Source: Rhizobium sp. C1
Lineage (GTDB): Bacteria > Pseudomonadota > Alphaproteobacteria > Rhizobiales > Rhizobiaceae
Length of the DNA stretch: 64,000 nucleotides
Direction: 5' to 3'
Assembly (NCBI RefSeq): GCF_021026335.1
Contig: NZ_JAJNCY010000003.1
Coordinates: 310,001-374,000, forward strand
The notes beneath the pieces are model-generated. The model saw nothing but the letters and a program-made list of their open reading frames with translations, ran no database searches and had not been told where the DNA came from. Numbering within the stretch: position 1 is the first letter of the stretch; each line of letters opens with the position of its first letter. Positions 1 through 9,623 of this stretch are shown in pieces. Made by a program: the position numbers and the translations under genes.

Positions 1-1
1 C

Positions 2-178
2 AATGTGCTGTTCTCACCGCATCGCGCCGGCGCGTTGAATTCGGCATTGCAGGAAATCGGCAAACGCGTACTGGAGGACGTTGATCTTATCAGCCGGGGC
101 CTGCCGCCGGTCTCCTGCCGTCGCGCCGAACGCGAAACGGTGATGCGCATGCGCAGCAAGCCGGTGGATAAAACCTGA
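2..178 (+). CDS. D-2-hydroxyacid dehydrogenase family protein, C-terminal fragment (cut by window edge)
   Basis: Only the last 58 codons are in the window, ending with TGA at 176-178. The visible part contains FSPHRAG, which matches the position of the catalytic-histidine motif (PHxxG) near the end of the NAD-binding domain of D-isomer-specific 2-hydroxyacid dehydrogenases, followed by a tail reading GLPPV that resembles the end of that family. Members reduce 2-keto acids or oxidise D-2-hydroxyacids with NAD(P)H in the cytoplasm. The substrate cannot be told from this fragment. It converges on the PAS-LuxR gene across about 90 bases. A different NAD-dependent family is possible but less likely. 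Confidence 0.6.
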   Translation, partial: NVLFSPHRAGALNSALQEIGKRVLEDVDLISRGLPPVSCRRAERETVMRMRSKPVDKT

Positions 179-271
179 CGGCTTGTTCCGATAACACCAG
201 TTGAGAGACCGAACTCCATTTCGAAACAGGCTAGCTCAGGTGAGTAGACTAAGATAGCCTAAGGCATTGTG

Positions 272-844
272 TTAAATGGAGAAACCGGCAAGTCTAGCCA
301 TCAGGCCCGAAAAGTTCCGCACTTCGAACTTCTTGATGAGGCGCGCGCGGTAATCCTCCACCGTTCGGGGGGACAGGTTCAGCTCGCGTGCTGTTTCCTT
401 GCTGGTCATGCCGCGCGCCAGACACTTGACGATCTGGCGCTCCCTGTTGGTCAAGGAAATCGCGGGCCTCGTGTCTGAAATATCCGCGAAGGTCAGGATT
501 GCGCGGGCCAGCGGGGCTTCTGCATCAAACGTGAAGACGCGGACGCGGCACCAGAAGATGGAGCCATCCCGTCTCGGCATCAGACGTTCGTCCATATAGC
601 GTCCGGCCTCTTTCAGCGCCTTGAAGCCGACATCGCGAATGGCCTCGAATTCTTTGTTGGAAGCATAGAGCATACGGAAGGATTGGCCGATCAGGGCCTC
701 TCGCGGATAGCCGAACATCTCGGCAAATTGTCGGTTGCATTGTCGTATGATCCTGTCCTCGGTCAGAACGATGCCGATCGGTGCGAATTCAAACGCCAAT
801 TGTTGTAAGTCATCGGTGTCGGCCAAGGCCTCGGCCAGGTTCAT
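272..844 (-). CDS. PAS domain-containing LuxR-family transcriptional regulator
   Basis: This 190-residue protein has an N-terminal PAS domain (about residues 12-122, with the typical FGYPREALIG and RRDGSIFW stretches) and a C-terminal LuxR/GerE helix-turn-helix (about 130-186, LTNRERQIVKCLARGM followed by SPRTVEDYRARL). It should be a cytoplasmic DNA-binding regulator in which the PAS domain senses a ligand or redox state. There is no receiver domain, so phosphorylation by a kinase is not expected. It is transcribed divergently from the M20 amidohydrolase across 75 bases, so the likely role is control of the neighbouring transport and degradation operon. That role is inferred from position only. 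Confidence 0.8.
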   Translation of the reverse strand: MNLAEALADTDDLQQLAFEFAPIGIVLTEDRIIRQCNRQFAEMFGYPREALIGQSFRMLYASNKEFEAIRDVGFKALKEAGRYMDERLMPRRDGSIFWCRVRVFTFDAEAPLARAILTFADISDTRPAISLTNRERQIVKCLARGMTSKETARELNLSPRTVEDYRARLIKKFEVRNFSGLMARLAGFSI

Positions 845-919
845 GTGCGTTCCCGTTTTTTATGCGTCCCGTATTTTTACAGAATTGTGTCAGCTCCATT
901 CTTTCGTGAAGCTGACGCC

Positions 920-2260
920 ATGCAAATAGATAGCGAAACCATTGGTAAATCAATAGAATTTGCGCAGGATGCAGCTTCTGCCCGTCTGCTGCGCGAAATT
1001 GAGGCCCGGCGCGACGATCTTGCCGCGCTGACATCCGATCTCATTCGCATTCCCACGCTCAACCCGCCCGGTGAAGCCTATCTGGAGGTCTGCGAGTTTC
1101 TCAAGAGGCGGCTCGCTCCGAAAGGCTTCGCCATCGAGATGATCCGCGCCGAGGGCGCGCCCGGCGACAGCGATCGATATCCCCGCTGGAACGTGATTGC
1201 CCGCCGCGAAGGTCGCTATTCGGGAGAATGCGTCCATTTCAATTCGCATACGGATGTCGTCGAGCCGGGCAGGGGCTGGACGATGGATCCGTTCGGCGGA
1301 GAGATCCGTGACGGCAAGGTCTACGGGCGCGGCGCCTGCGACATGAAGGGCGGCCTTGCTGCGTCCATCGTTGCTGCAGAAGCCTTTGTCGCGCTCTTTC
1401 CCGATTTTTTCGGCGCTGTGGAGATTTCCGGCACAGCAGACGAGGAAACGGGTGGTTTCGGCGGCGTGGCCCATCTGGCGGAGCTTGGGTATTTCTCGCC
1501 GTCCCGCGTCCAGCACGTCATCATTCCGGAGCCGCTGCACAAGGACAGGATTTGTCTGGGCCATCGCGGGGTGTGGTGGGGCGAGATCGAAACCTTCGGG
1601 CATATCGCTCATGGCTCGATGCCGTTTCTGGGCGATTGCGCGGTTCGACACATGGGCGCGGTCGTCGCGGAAATGGAAAAGAGTCTTTTTCCGGCGCTTG
1701 CCGCGCGGCAGACATCCATGCCGGTCATCCCGCCGCCCGCCCGCCGCTCAACGCTCAACATCAATTCTTTCCATGGTGGTCTGAAGGAGCCGGAGGAGGG
1801 GTTCAGTGGCTATCCCTCGCCCGTGGTGCCGGACAGCGCCCGCATGGTGCTCGATCGCCGCTATCTGATCGAGGAAAGCCCGGAAGGAGTGAAGGGCGAA
1901 ATTGTCGCGCTCCTCAATCGCGTCAAGTCGCAGCGGCCGAGCTTCGACTATGAGCTGAAGGAGCTGTGGGGGGTAACCCCGACCATGACCGAACGCGATG
2001 CGCCGGTGGTGAAAACGGTCGCGAGCGCCATCCAGGCCGTCTTCGATCGCGAGCCGGAATATGTCGTTTCTCCAGGTACTTACGACCAGAAACACATAGC
2101 CCGTATCGGCAAGATGTATAATTGCATCGCCTATGGCCCCGGCATTCTGGATCTTGCGCATCAGCCGGACGAATATGTCGGTATTGACGATATGGTTGAC
2201 AGCGCCAAGGTCATGGCCTTGTCATTGTTGCAATTGCTCATGAAGCCCGATGGCGCTTGA
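920..2260 (+). CDS. M20 family amidohydrolase (ArgE/DapE-like deacylase)
   Basis: The 446-residue product carries the dinuclear-metal M20 signature: a histidine and aspartate in FNSHTDVVEPG (about 110-112), the bridging aspartate in GRGACDMKGG (about 141) and the catalytic glutamate pair in GTADEETGG (about 175). Such enzymes remove an acyl group from an amino acid or cleave a small peptide. The ATG at 920 is preferred over an upstream ATG at 845 because family similarity starts after it and the upstream part overlaps the divergent promoter region. It is the first gene of the operon that continues with an oligopeptide-type importer, so it probably hydrolyses the imported compound. An acetylornithine-deacetylase role is less likely in this context. 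Confidence 0.85.
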   Translation: MQIDSETIGKSIEFAQDAASARLLREIEARRDDLAALTSDLIRIPTLNPPGEAYLEVCEFLKRRLAPKGFAIEMIRAEGAPGDSDRYPRWNVIARREGRYSGECVHFNSHTDVVEPGRGWTMDPFGGEIRDGKVYGRGACDMKGGLAASIVAAEAFVALFPDFFGAVEISGTADEETGGFGGVAHLAELGYFSPSRVQHVIIPEPLHKDRICLGHRGVWWGEIETFGHIAHGSMPFLGDCAVRHMGAVVAEMEKSLFPALAARQTSMPVIPPPARRSTLNINSFHGGLKEPEEGFSGYPSPVVPDSARMVLDRRYLIEESPEGVKGEIVALLNRVKSQRPSFDYELKELWGVTPTMTERDAPVVKTVASAIQAVFDREPEYVVSPGTYDQKHIARIGKMYNCIAYGPGILDLAHQPDEYVGIDDMVDSAKVMALSLLQLLMKPDGA

Positions 2261-2337
2261 GCATCGGGAATTTGCCGGCTAGGGGTAATGGGTCGGCGGA
2301 GACGCGGTACGATAACGCTATCGAGGGGAAGGAAGAC

Positions 2338-3831
2338 ATGACAATGAACAGATTGATGAAGCTGATGACGACGGCGGCCATTCTGGCGGCCGCCAGCGCG
2401 ATGACACCAGCATTTGCGGCCAACACCGCCATCACGGTCGGCATGGTTCTCGAGCCGCCGAACCTCGATCCGACTTCGGGTGCCGCTGCGGCCATCCGTG
2501 AAGTCACCTATGCCAACATCTTCCAGGGCCTCACGCGCTTCGACGCCAATGGCGCCATCATTCCGGATCTCGCCAAGAGCTGGGATATCTCGCCCGATGG
2601 TCTGACCTACACGTTCCATCTGGCCAAGGGCGTCAAATTCCATGACGGCTCCGATTTCAGCGCGGACGATGTGAAATTCTCTCTGGATCGGGCGCGCGCG
2701 CCAGACTCCACCAATGCCCAGAAGGGGCTCTTTGCAGATATTGCCTCCGTCGATGTCGCTGATCCTTTAACGGTAAAAGTGACGCTGAAGAAGCCAAATG
2801 GCAGCTTCCTTTTCAACATGGCCTGGGGCGATGCGGTCATTCTTTCGCCGAAAAGCATCGCGACAGAAGCCACAAAGCCTGTGGGCACGGGGCCATTCAA
2901 ATTCGTGAACTGGGTCAAGGGCGACCATGTAGAGCTTGCAAAATTCGATGGCTACTGGGGTGCGCCGGCCAAGCTCGACAAGGTGACGTTCAAGTTCATC
3001 TCCGACCCTTCGGCAGCCTTCGCTGCGGTCATGGCGGGCGATGTCGATGCTTTCCCCATGTTTCCTGCGGCGGAAACGCTCGAGCAGTTCAAGAGCGACC
3101 CGAGATTTCAGGTGATTGTCGGCAACACGGAAGGCAAGACGATCTTGGCCATGAACAATGGCAAGAAGCCTTTCGATAACATCAAGGTGCGTGAAGCAGT
3201 TGCGCATGCCATCAATCGCAAGGAAATCATCGATGGCGCGATGTTCGGTTATGGTACGCCGATCGGAACGCATTTCTCGCCGCAGAATCCTGACTACGTC
3301 GATCTGACGGGCCAATCGAACTACGACCCGGAAAAGTCGAAGGCTCTGCTCAAAGAGGCAGGCTATCCCAATGGCTTTACCGTATCGTTGAAGCTGCCGC
3401 CGCCGCCGTATGCCCGTAAGGGTGGCGAAATTATCGCGGCCGAACTTGCCAAGGTCGGTATCAAGGCCGAGATCAGCAATGTCGAATGGGCGCAGTGGCT
3501 CGAGCAGGTGTTCAAGGGCAAGGACTACGATATGACGATCATTGCCCATGTCGAGCCGATGGATCTCGATATCTACAGTCGTGACAACTACTATTTCAAT
3601 TACAAGAGCGACGCCTACAAGAAGATCATGGCGGAACTCTCCAGCGCGACCGAGCCGGCCAAGCGTAGCGAATTGTTGAAGCAGGCGCAGAAGCAGATCG
3701 CGGACGATTATGTCAACGCCTTCCTCTTCCAGTTGCCGAAGACGGGTGTCGCAAATGCCAAGATCGTCGGTCTGTGGAAGAACCAGCCGACGCCTGCCAA
3801 CGACATGTCCGAAGTCTACTGGAAGGATTGA
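2338..3831 (+). CDS. ABC transporter substrate-binding protein, peptide/dipeptide type (SBP_bac_5)
   Basis: This 497-residue protein begins with a signal peptide whose hydrophobic core is followed by an AFA-type cleavage site near residue 28. It is the expected length for family 5 binding proteins and shows the hallmark segment YTFHLAKGVKFHDG with FSADDVKFSL directly after. It would bind the substrate in the periplasm and pass it to the two permeases downstream. The ATG at 2338 follows a purine-rich GAGGGGAAGGA site; an upstream in-frame ATG at 2257 lacks one and overlaps the previous stop. A strong hairpin lies directly after the stop codon. The substrate may be a peptide, opine or other amide. 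Confidence 0.88.
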   Translation: MTMNRLMKLMTTAAILAAASAMTPAFAANTAITVGMVLEPPNLDPTSGAAAAIREVTYANIFQGLTRFDANGAIIPDLAKSWDISPDGLTYTFHLAKGVKFHDGSDFSADDVKFSLDRARAPDSTNAQKGLFADIASVDVADPLTVKVTLKKPNGSFLFNMAWGDAVILSPKSIATEATKPVGTGPFKFVNWVKGDHVELAKFDGYWGAPAKLDKVTFKFISDPSAAFAAVMAGDVDAFPMFPAAETLEQFKSDPRFQVIVGNTEGKTILAMNNGKKPFDNIKVREAVAHAINRKEIIDGAMFGYGTPIGTHFSPQNPDYVDLTGQSNYDPEKSKALLKEAGYPNGFTVSLKLPPPPYARKGGEIIAAELAKVGIKAEISNVEWAQWLEQVFKGKDYDMTIIAHVEPMDLDIYSRDNYYFNYKSDAYKKIMAELSSATEPAKRSELLKQAQKQIADDYVNAFLFQLPKTGVANAKIVGLWKNQPTPANDMSEVYWKD

Positions 3832-3841
3832 TCCGCGTAGA

Positions 3842-3863
3842 CCGGAGGCGGGAACGCCTCCGG
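3842..3863 (+). other. Intra-operon hairpin between binding-protein and permease genes
   Basis: A perfect 9-bp inverted repeat (CCGGAGGCG / CGCCTCCGG) with a GGAA loop lies 10 bases after the binding-protein stop codon and is not followed by a T run. Such hairpins often stabilise the upstream part of transporter mRNAs so that the binding protein is made in excess. That role is inferred. Confidence 0.6.
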
Positions 3864-3884
3864 TCGCCGGTCGCTTGCGCCCCC

Positions 3885-4832
3885 ATGGTCCCATTTCTCC
3901 TGAAACGACTGATCTCCCTTGCTTTAAGCCTTCTGGCGGCGAGCGTCGTGATCTTCCTGGTACTTCAGGTCGTTCCTGGGGATCCGGCTTCCTACATGCT
4001 TGGCATGAACGCGCAGCCGGAGACGGTCGAGGCCCTCAGGCAGCAGATGGGTTTGAATGAACCGCTTGTCTGGCGCTACCTCACGTGGATCGCCGGACTG
4101 GCCCATGGAGACTTCGGGATCAGCTACACCTACAAGGTGCCCACTGCGGAACTGATCAGCCAGCGGCTTTGGGTATCGCTTCCTCTAGCCGTCTACGCCC
4201 TTGTTCTCTCCACGCTGATTGCGCTGCCAGTTGGCATCATCGCTGCTGCAAAACGAAATACGGCAGCCGATTACGGCATCATGGGCGTCACTCAATTTGG
4301 AATCGCGGTGCCGAACTTCTGGTTCGCCATGCTGCTGGTCCTGTTGTTTTCCATAACGCTTCGCTGGTTTTCCGCAGGCGGCTTTCCGGGCTGGAGCGCT
4401 GGGTTCCTTCCCGCGATGAAGGCGTTGACGCTGCCGGCGATTGCGCTGGCGCTCCCGCAGGCGTCTATCCTGGCGCGCGTGACCCGTTCTTCGCTTTTGG
4501 ACACGCTTTCGGAAGACTATATCCGTACCGCGCGTGCAAAGGGCCTGACCCGCAGCCAGACGCTGGTCCGGCACGCGGTGCGCAACGCGATGATCCCTGT
4601 TCTCACCATCATCGGGCTGCAGTTTTCCTTCTTGCTGGCCGGCGCGATCATCATCGAAAATGTCTTTTATCTGCCCGGCCTCGGCCGCCTCGTCTTCCAG
4701 GGCATCACGCAGCGCGATCTGATCGTCGTGCAATCGGTGGTCATGCTGCTGGTCTTTGCGGTGATTGTCATCACATTCCTCGTCGATATCGCCTATGCGG
4801 TGGTCGATCCCCGTCTTAGGAGCCGCTCCTGA
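3885..4832 (+). CDS. ABC transporter permease, DppB type
   Basis: The 315-residue integral membrane protein has the DppB/OppB layout: an N-terminal membrane helix, a periplasmic stretch with VVPGDPASYMLG, and the permease EAA-like loop with DYIRTARAKGLT (about residues 205-216) that contacts the ATPase. The start at ATG 3885 (MVPFLLKRL) fits the family N-terminus; longer frames run back into the previous gene. It ends in a TGATG overlap with the next permease, so the two are translationally coupled. Together with the next two genes it forms the inner-membrane part of a peptide-type importer. Confidence 0.9.
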   Translation: MVPFLLKRLISLALSLLAASVVIFLVLQVVPGDPASYMLGMNAQPETVEALRQQMGLNEPLVWRYLTWIAGLAHGDFGISYTYKVPTAELISQRLWVSLPLAVYALVLSTLIALPVGIIAAAKRNTAADYGIMGVTQFGIAVPNFWFAMLLVLLFSITLRWFSAGGFPGWSAGFLPAMKALTLPAIALALPQASILARVTRSSLLDTLSEDYIRTARAKGLTRSQTLVRHAVRNAMIPVLTIIGLQFSFLLAGAIIIENVFYLPGLGRLVFQGITQRDLIVVQSVVMLLVFAVIVITFLVDIAYAVVDPRLRSRS

Positions 4833-5698
4833 TGCAGGAAATTTCCCTGACAGATGACAGGCGTTCGCTCGTCGGCGAGGCTTTCAGGTCGAAGAGCTTT
4901 TCCCTCGGATTTCTCCTGACCGGTGCTTTCATCGTGGCGGCCGTGCTTTCCCTGGTGTGGACGCCCTATGATGCGACGGCCATCTCCGTCGCCGAAAAAT
5001 TGAGGGGGCCGTCGGCGGCGCATTGGCTGGGCACAGACCATTTTGGCCGCGATATTCTGTCGATGATCATGGTGGGAGCCCGGACATCCATTGCGGTCGC
5101 CTTCGTGTCCGTGGGCATCGGGATCGCTGCCGGTGTGCCTCTGGGACTCTGGGCCGCGGCGCGTCAGGGCTCGCTCGTCGATGAGATCATCATGCGCGCC
5201 AATGATCTCGTCTTCGCCTTTCCGGCACTCCTGATCGCCATCCTCATTACCGCCGTCTTCGGTCCCGGAGCTGTCAATGCTATTATTGCCATCGGAATAT
5301 TCAATATTCCGGTCTTTGCGCGGCTGGCGCGCGGCGCGGCGCTGACCTTGTGGACACGGGAATATATCTTTGCGGCCCGTGTTGCCGGCAAGGGCGCAGT
5401 GCGCATTTCGGCTGAGCACATTCTGCCCAACATCATGAACCTGCTGATCGTGCAGGGAACGATCCAGTTCTCGCTTGGCATTCTGGCCGATGCGGCGCTC
5501 TCCTATGTAGGGCTCGGTGCTCAGCCTCCCGTTCCCAGTTGGGGCCGCATGCTTGCGGATGCGCAGACCATGATCAGCCTTGCGCCGCATATGGCGCTGT
5601 TTCCCGGCGCCGCCATCGTGCTGACGGTCCTTGGACTGAACCTTATGGGGGATGGGTTGCGGGATATATTCGACCCGAAACTGAGGAGAAGTCGCTGA
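4832..5698 (+). CDS. ABC transporter permease, DppC type
   Basis: This 288-residue permease matches the DppC/OppC partner: the motif HWLGTDHFGRDILS before the core helices is a family hallmark, and the EAA loop reads REYIFAARVAGKGAVR. Its ATG shares one base with the stop of the preceding gene (TGATG at 4830-4834), and its own stop overlaps the ATPase start in the same way (5696-5700). It would form a heterodimeric channel with the DppB-type subunit. Specificity comes from the binding protein and is not visible here. Confidence 0.9.
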   Translation: MQEISLTDDRRSLVGEAFRSKSFSLGFLLTGAFIVAAVLSLVWTPYDATAISVAEKLRGPSAAHWLGTDHFGRDILSMIMVGARTSIAVAFVSVGIGIAAGVPLGLWAAARQGSLVDEIIMRANDLVFAFPALLIAILITAVFGPGAVNAIIAIGIFNIPVFARLARGAALTLWTREYIFAARVAGKGAVRISAEHILPNIMNLLIVQGTIQFSLGILADAALSYVGLGAQPPVPSWGRMLADAQTMISLAPHMALFPGAAIVLTVLGLNLMGDGLRDIFDPKLRRSR

Positions 5699-7320
5699 TG
5701 ACGCTCCTGCAGATCGACAATCTCAGCCTTTCAATTCTCGGTCTCAATATCCTGTCATCTGTCAGGTTTGAGGTCGACCGTGGGGAAGTCGTCGGCGTCA
5801 TCGGAGAGAGCGGTTCCGGAAAATCCATGACGGCCATGTCTGTCATGCAGCTTCTGCCGCATGGCACCGAGGTCTCTGGTTCCATTCGGCTGGATGGAGA
5901 AGAGCTTCTTTCGAAGAGCGAAAGAGAGATGTGCCGCGTTCGCGGATCGGATGTCGGCATGGTCTTTCAGGAGCCCATGACGGCGCTCAATCCTGTCAAG
6001 ACCATTGGCGATCAGGTTGCCGAAACTGTCATGATCCACAAGGGGGTCCGCCGGGCTGAGGCTCTTGCGATCGCCCGCGAAACCCTGAACCGGGTCGGCT
6101 TGCCGGAGGAACGGTTTCCGCTGACGCGCTATCCGCATGAGCTGTCCGGCGGGCAGCGCCAGCGCGTTGTGATCGCCATGGCAATCGCCCTGCGGCCGAA
6201 ACTGCTGATCGCAGACGAACCGACCACGGCGCTCGACGTGACGACGCAGGCGCAGATTTTGGCGCTGTTGAAGAAGCTGGTGGACGAGGACGGCATGGGC
6301 CTGATCCTCATTACCCACGATCTGGCCGTTGTTGCCGATATTGCAGATCGCATCGTCATCATGAAGTCGGGAGAGGTGGTGGAGGCCGGGCCGGCCGTCC
6401 AGCTGTTCCGCGCCATGCAGCATCCCTATTCGAAGGCTTTGATGGCTGCGACGGGCCATCATCCGGTGCGGAAGCCGCCTCATGTTGCGCTGGATGCGGT
6501 TCCTGTTCTGGAGGTTTCGTCTGTCGTGCGCGAATATGCGCTGCCGCGAAAGACCCTTTTCGCACGGCCCGGCGCCTTTCGCGCCGTGAACAACGTGAGT
6601 TTCAAAATCCACAAGGGCGAGAATGTCGGCCTGGTGGGCGAAAGCGGCTGCGGGAAATCGACACTGACGCGCGCTATTCTCGCGCTGGAGGCGACGCAGT
6701 CCGGCGAGATCCGCGTGGGCGGGGAACTGGTCACCACGAAGTCCGGCGCCAGCCTTGCGGCCCGTCGCAAGATGCAGGTCGTCTTCCAAGACCCATTCGG
6801 GTCGTTCAACCCGCGCCACAAGGTTCGGCGCTTGGTTACCGAGCCGTTTTACCTGATGGGCCGCGATGCGCCGACCGGCGCGGCACTTGAAGCGCGCATT
6901 GCGGAATCGCTCGAGAATGTCGGGCTTTCCGCGCGGGATGCCGACAAATACATTCACGAGTTTTCCGGAGGGCAACGCCAGCGCGTGGCGATCGCGCGCG
7001 CGCTGATTACCCATCCTTCGCTGATCGTTCTGGATGAGGCCGTTTCGGCGCTCGATGTGTCGATCCGGGCGCAGATCCTCGATCTTCTCGCCGATCTCTC
7101 GGACCGGCTCGATCTGTCCTATCTCTTCATCTCGCACGACCTTTCGGTGGTCCGGGCGATCACCGACCGGGTGATGGTCATGAAAGCCGGCCAGATCGTT
7201 GAAACGGGCGAGACCGAGGTGGTCTTCTCCAATCCCCAACACGACTATACGCGGCAGCTCATTGCCGCCACGCCTGATCTGGAGGCGGCGCTGAAGCGTC
7301 GCGAGATCGCGGCGGCCTGA
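5698..7320 (+). CDS. Fused dual ATPase of peptide-type ABC transporter (DppD-DppF fusion)
   Basis: The 540-residue protein joins two ABC ATPase domains that are separate DppD and DppF proteins in many bacteria. The first has Walker A GESGSGKS (about 38), signature LSGGQRQR and Walker [10 protein letters not shown]. The second has GESGCGKST (about 317), FSGGQRQR and LDEAVSALD. Both halves look catalytically complete. The start at 5698 is fixed by the TGATG overlap with the permease. Fused versions are common in Alphaproteobacteria, often in glutathione, opine or uncharacterised peptide importers. It powers the transporter from the cytoplasmic side. Confidence 0.92.
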   Translation: MTLLQIDNLSLSILGLNILSSVRFEVDRGEVVGVIGESGSGKSMTAMSVMQLLPHGTEVSGSIRLDGEELLSKSEREMCRVRGSDVGMVFQEPMTALNPVKTIGDQVAETVMIHKGVRRAEALAIARETLNRVGLPEERFPLTRYPHELSGGQRQRVVIAMAIALRPKLLIADEPTTALDVTTQAQILALLKKLVDEDGMGLILITHDLAVVADIADRIVIMKSGEVVEAGPAVQLFRAMQHPYSKALMAATGHHPVRKPPHVALDAVPVLEVSSVVREYALPRKTLFARPGAFRAVNNVSFKIHKGENVGLVGESGCGKSTLTRAILALEATQSGEIRVGGELVTTKSGASLAARRKMQVVFQDPFGSFNPRHKVRRLVTEPFYLMGRDAPTGAALEARIAESLENVGLSARDADKYIHEFSGGQRQRVAIARALITHPSLIVLDEAVSALDVSIRAQILDLLADLSDRLDLSYLFISHDLSVVRAITDRVMVMKAGQIVETGETEVVFSNPQHDYTRQLIAATPDLEAALKRREIAAA

Positions 7321-7340
7321 TGCATGCAAGGAGATTTCCC

Positions 7341-8789
7341 ATGATTTCGACGTGGTTCCCAACGGACAAATGCTTCATCGACGGCGCCTGGGTTGCGCCT
7401 GCAAGCAAGGACAGCCTGCCGCTCGAGGATCCTTCGGACGGCACGGTCATTGGCGCCATTGCGCGGGGTGGCTCGGCGGATGTCGATCTCGCTGTGGCCG
7501 CTGCGCGCGGTGCGCTGGACGGGGCGTGGGGAGAAATGCCCGCCTTCGAGCGTGGCAGGCTTTTGGCCAAGGTTGGCAGGGCGGTTCTCGAAAGAGTCGA
7601 GGATCTTGCCAGGCTTGAGGCAGCCGATGTCGGGAAGCCGTTGAAGCAGGCCCGTGCGGATGCTGTTGCTTTGGCACGATATCTGGAGTTTTACGGCGGC
7701 GCCTGTGATAAATTCCATGGTGAAACTATTCCATATTTAAATGGTTACACTGTTTATACATTGCGGGAGCCGCATGGCGTGACCGGCCATATCATCCCGT
7801 GGAATTACCCGATGCAGATCCTCGGTCGCTCGGTGGGCGCGGCGCTGGCCATGGGCAATGCGGCGGTTCTGAAACCCGCGGAAGAGGCCTGCCTGACGGC
7901 GCTCGCCTTTGCCGATATCTGCCATCAGGCCGGTCTGCCGAAGGGTGCGCTGAACGTCGTGCCAGGGCTTGGCGAAGAGGCGGGGGCAACGCTCTCAGCG
8001 CATCCCGGCATCAACCACATTTCGTTTACCGGCTCTGTCGGCGTCGGCATCAAGATCCAGGCGGCGGCGTCGCGTAATGTCGTGCCGGTGACGCTGGAGC
8101 TGGGCGGCAAGTCGCCGCAGGTCGTATTCGCCGATGCCGATCTGGATGCTGCGCTCCCCTTCCTCGTCAATGCCGGCATTCAGAATGCCGGCCAGACCTG
8201 CTCGGCGGCATCGCGCATTCTTGTGCAGAAGGAGGTCTACGATGTCGTCGTCGCCCGCATGGCCGAGCGATATCGCGCGCTGAAGGTTGGCCCGGCCATG
8301 GCGGATCTCGATGTCGGCCCGCTGATTTCGGCGCGGCAGAAGGAGATTGTGGAGGGCTTCCTGTCCCTGGCCGAAGAGGCGAGCGTGGCCGCCAGCGGGG
8401 TGATCGTCGCCGACGCACCGAAGGGTGGAAACTATGTGGCTCCACATCTCATCGCCGGTCTCGATCCGTCGCACCGGCTGGCGCGGGACGAGATTTTCGG
8501 TCCCGTTCAGGCGGTCATTCCATTTGATACGGAAGAAGATGCGATCCGAATTGCCAACGGCACTGATTATGGGCTGGTGGCCGGTGTCTGGACGCGTGAA
8601 GGCGCCCGGCAGATGCGGCTTGCGAAGGCGCTACGGGCCGGACAGGTCTTCATCAACAATTATGGCGCCGGCGGCGGCGTCGAGCTTCCCTTCGGTGGCA
8701 CGGGCAAGTCCGGCCATGGCAGGGAAAAGGGGTTTGAAGCGCTCTATGGCTTTTCGGTCCTGAAGACCGTTGCTGCGCTGCATGGGTAA
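7341..8789 (+). CDS. NAD(P)-dependent aldehyde dehydrogenase
   Basis: The 482-residue enzyme has the full aldehyde dehydrogenase signature: the general-base glutamate in VTLELGGKSPQ (about 250) and the catalytic cysteine in GQTCSAASR (about 285), plus IPWNYPMQ in the cofactor site. The ATG at 7341 follows an AAGGAGA ribosome-binding site; an in-frame ATG at 7320 overlaps the previous stop and has none. It would oxidise an aldehyde released during breakdown of the imported compound to the acid. Substrate range of this superfamily is wide and cannot be fixed here; betaine-aldehyde and vanillin dehydrogenases are relatives. Confidence 0.9.
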   Translation: MISTWFPTDKCFIDGAWVAPASKDSLPLEDPSDGTVIGAIARGGSADVDLAVAAARGALDGAWGEMPAFERGRLLAKVGRAVLERVEDLARLEAADVGKPLKQARADAVALARYLEFYGGACDKFHGETIPYLNGYTVYTLREPHGVTGHIIPWNYPMQILGRSVGAALAMGNAAVLKPAEEACLTALAFADICHQAGLPKGALNVVPGLGEEAGATLSAHPGINHISFTGSVGVGIKIQAAASRNVVPVTLELGGKSPQVVFADADLDAALPFLVNAGIQNAGQTCSAASRILVQKEVYDVVVARMAERYRALKVGPAMADLDVGPLISARQKEIVEGFLSLAEEASVAASGVIVADAPKGGNYVAPHLIAGLDPSHRLARDEIFGPVQAVIPFDTEEDAIRIANGTDYGLVAGVWTREGARQMRLAKALRAGQVFINNYGAGGGVELPFGGTGKSGHGREKGFEALYGFSVLKTVAALHG

Positions 8790-8799
8790 GGAGACAATC

Positions 8800-9546
8800 A
8801 TGCGTTTGGAAGGCAAGGCAGCCATCGTCACGGGCGGGGCATCGGGTTTCGGTGCTGGCATCGTGCGCAAATTCATTGCCGAAGGCGCAAAGGTCATGGT
8901 CGCGGATATCAATGGCGCGGCCGCTGAGGCGTTCGCCAAAGAGCTCGGCGATGCGGCCATGGGCTGGCAGGTCGATGTGTCGAAGGACGACAGTGTGGCC
9001 GCGATGGCGCAGGCCGCGATCGAGGTCTTCGGGCAGGTGGATATTCTGGTCAACAATGCAGGTGTCACGCATCTCCCGGCGGCGATGGAAGACGTTTCCG
9101 AGGTTGATTTCGATCGTGTTATTTCGGTAAACGTAAAGTCTGTTTATCTGACTGCAAGGCATCTGGTTCCGCAGATGAAGGCACGCGGCAAGGGCGCGAT
9201 CCTGAATGTCGCTTCCACCGGCGGCGTGAGTCCGCGTCCGCGGCTGTCCTGGTACAACGCCTCCAAGGGCTGGATGATCACGGCAACACGCGGCATGGCG
9301 ATCGAGCTCGCGCCGGCCGGCGTTCGCGTCAATGCGATCAATCCCGTGGCCGGGGAGACGCCGCTGCTGAAGAGTTTCATGGGTGAGGACACGCCGGATA
9401 TACGCGCCAAGTTTCTGGCGTCCATCCCGATAGGCCGTTTCTCGACGCCGGAGGATATGGGCAATGCGGCCTGCTTCCTCTGCTCGGACGAAGCCTCGAT
9501 GATCACCGGTGTCGCCATGGAAGTGGATGGCGGACGCTGCATATAA
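8800..9546 (+). CDS. Short-chain dehydrogenase/reductase (SDR)
   Basis: The 248-residue classical SDR shows the glycine-rich cofactor motif TGGASGFGAGI (about 12-22), NNAG (about 86-89) and the active-site YNASKG (tyrosine near 151). It oxidises or reduces a hydroxyl/keto group with NAD(P)(H). The ATG at 8800 follows AAGGAGA with normal spacing and lies only 10 bases after the aldehyde dehydrogenase stop, so the genes are co-transcribed. The annotation 3-oxoacyl-ACP reductase is common for such sequences, but the operon context points to a catabolic alcohol or hydroxyacyl dehydrogenase. Confidence 0.88.
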   Translation: MRLEGKAAIVTGGASGFGAGIVRKFIAEGAKVMVADINGAAAEAFAKELGDAAMGWQVDVSKDDSVAAMAQAAIEVFGQVDILVNNAGVTHLPAAMEDVSEVDFDRVISVNVKSVYLTARHLVPQMKARGKGAILNVASTGGVSPRPRLSWYNASKGWMITATRGMAIELAPAGVRVNAINPVAGETPLLKSFMGEDTPDIRAKFLASIPIGRFSTPEDMGNAACFLCSDEASMITGVAMEVDGGRCI

Positions 9547-9623
9547 CCTTCGGATGACTTTTCGAGGAGCGGGGGCCGTGCTAGCACTTCGTTCAAACTT
9601 GAACTGGTGTTGGAGGATTGCCG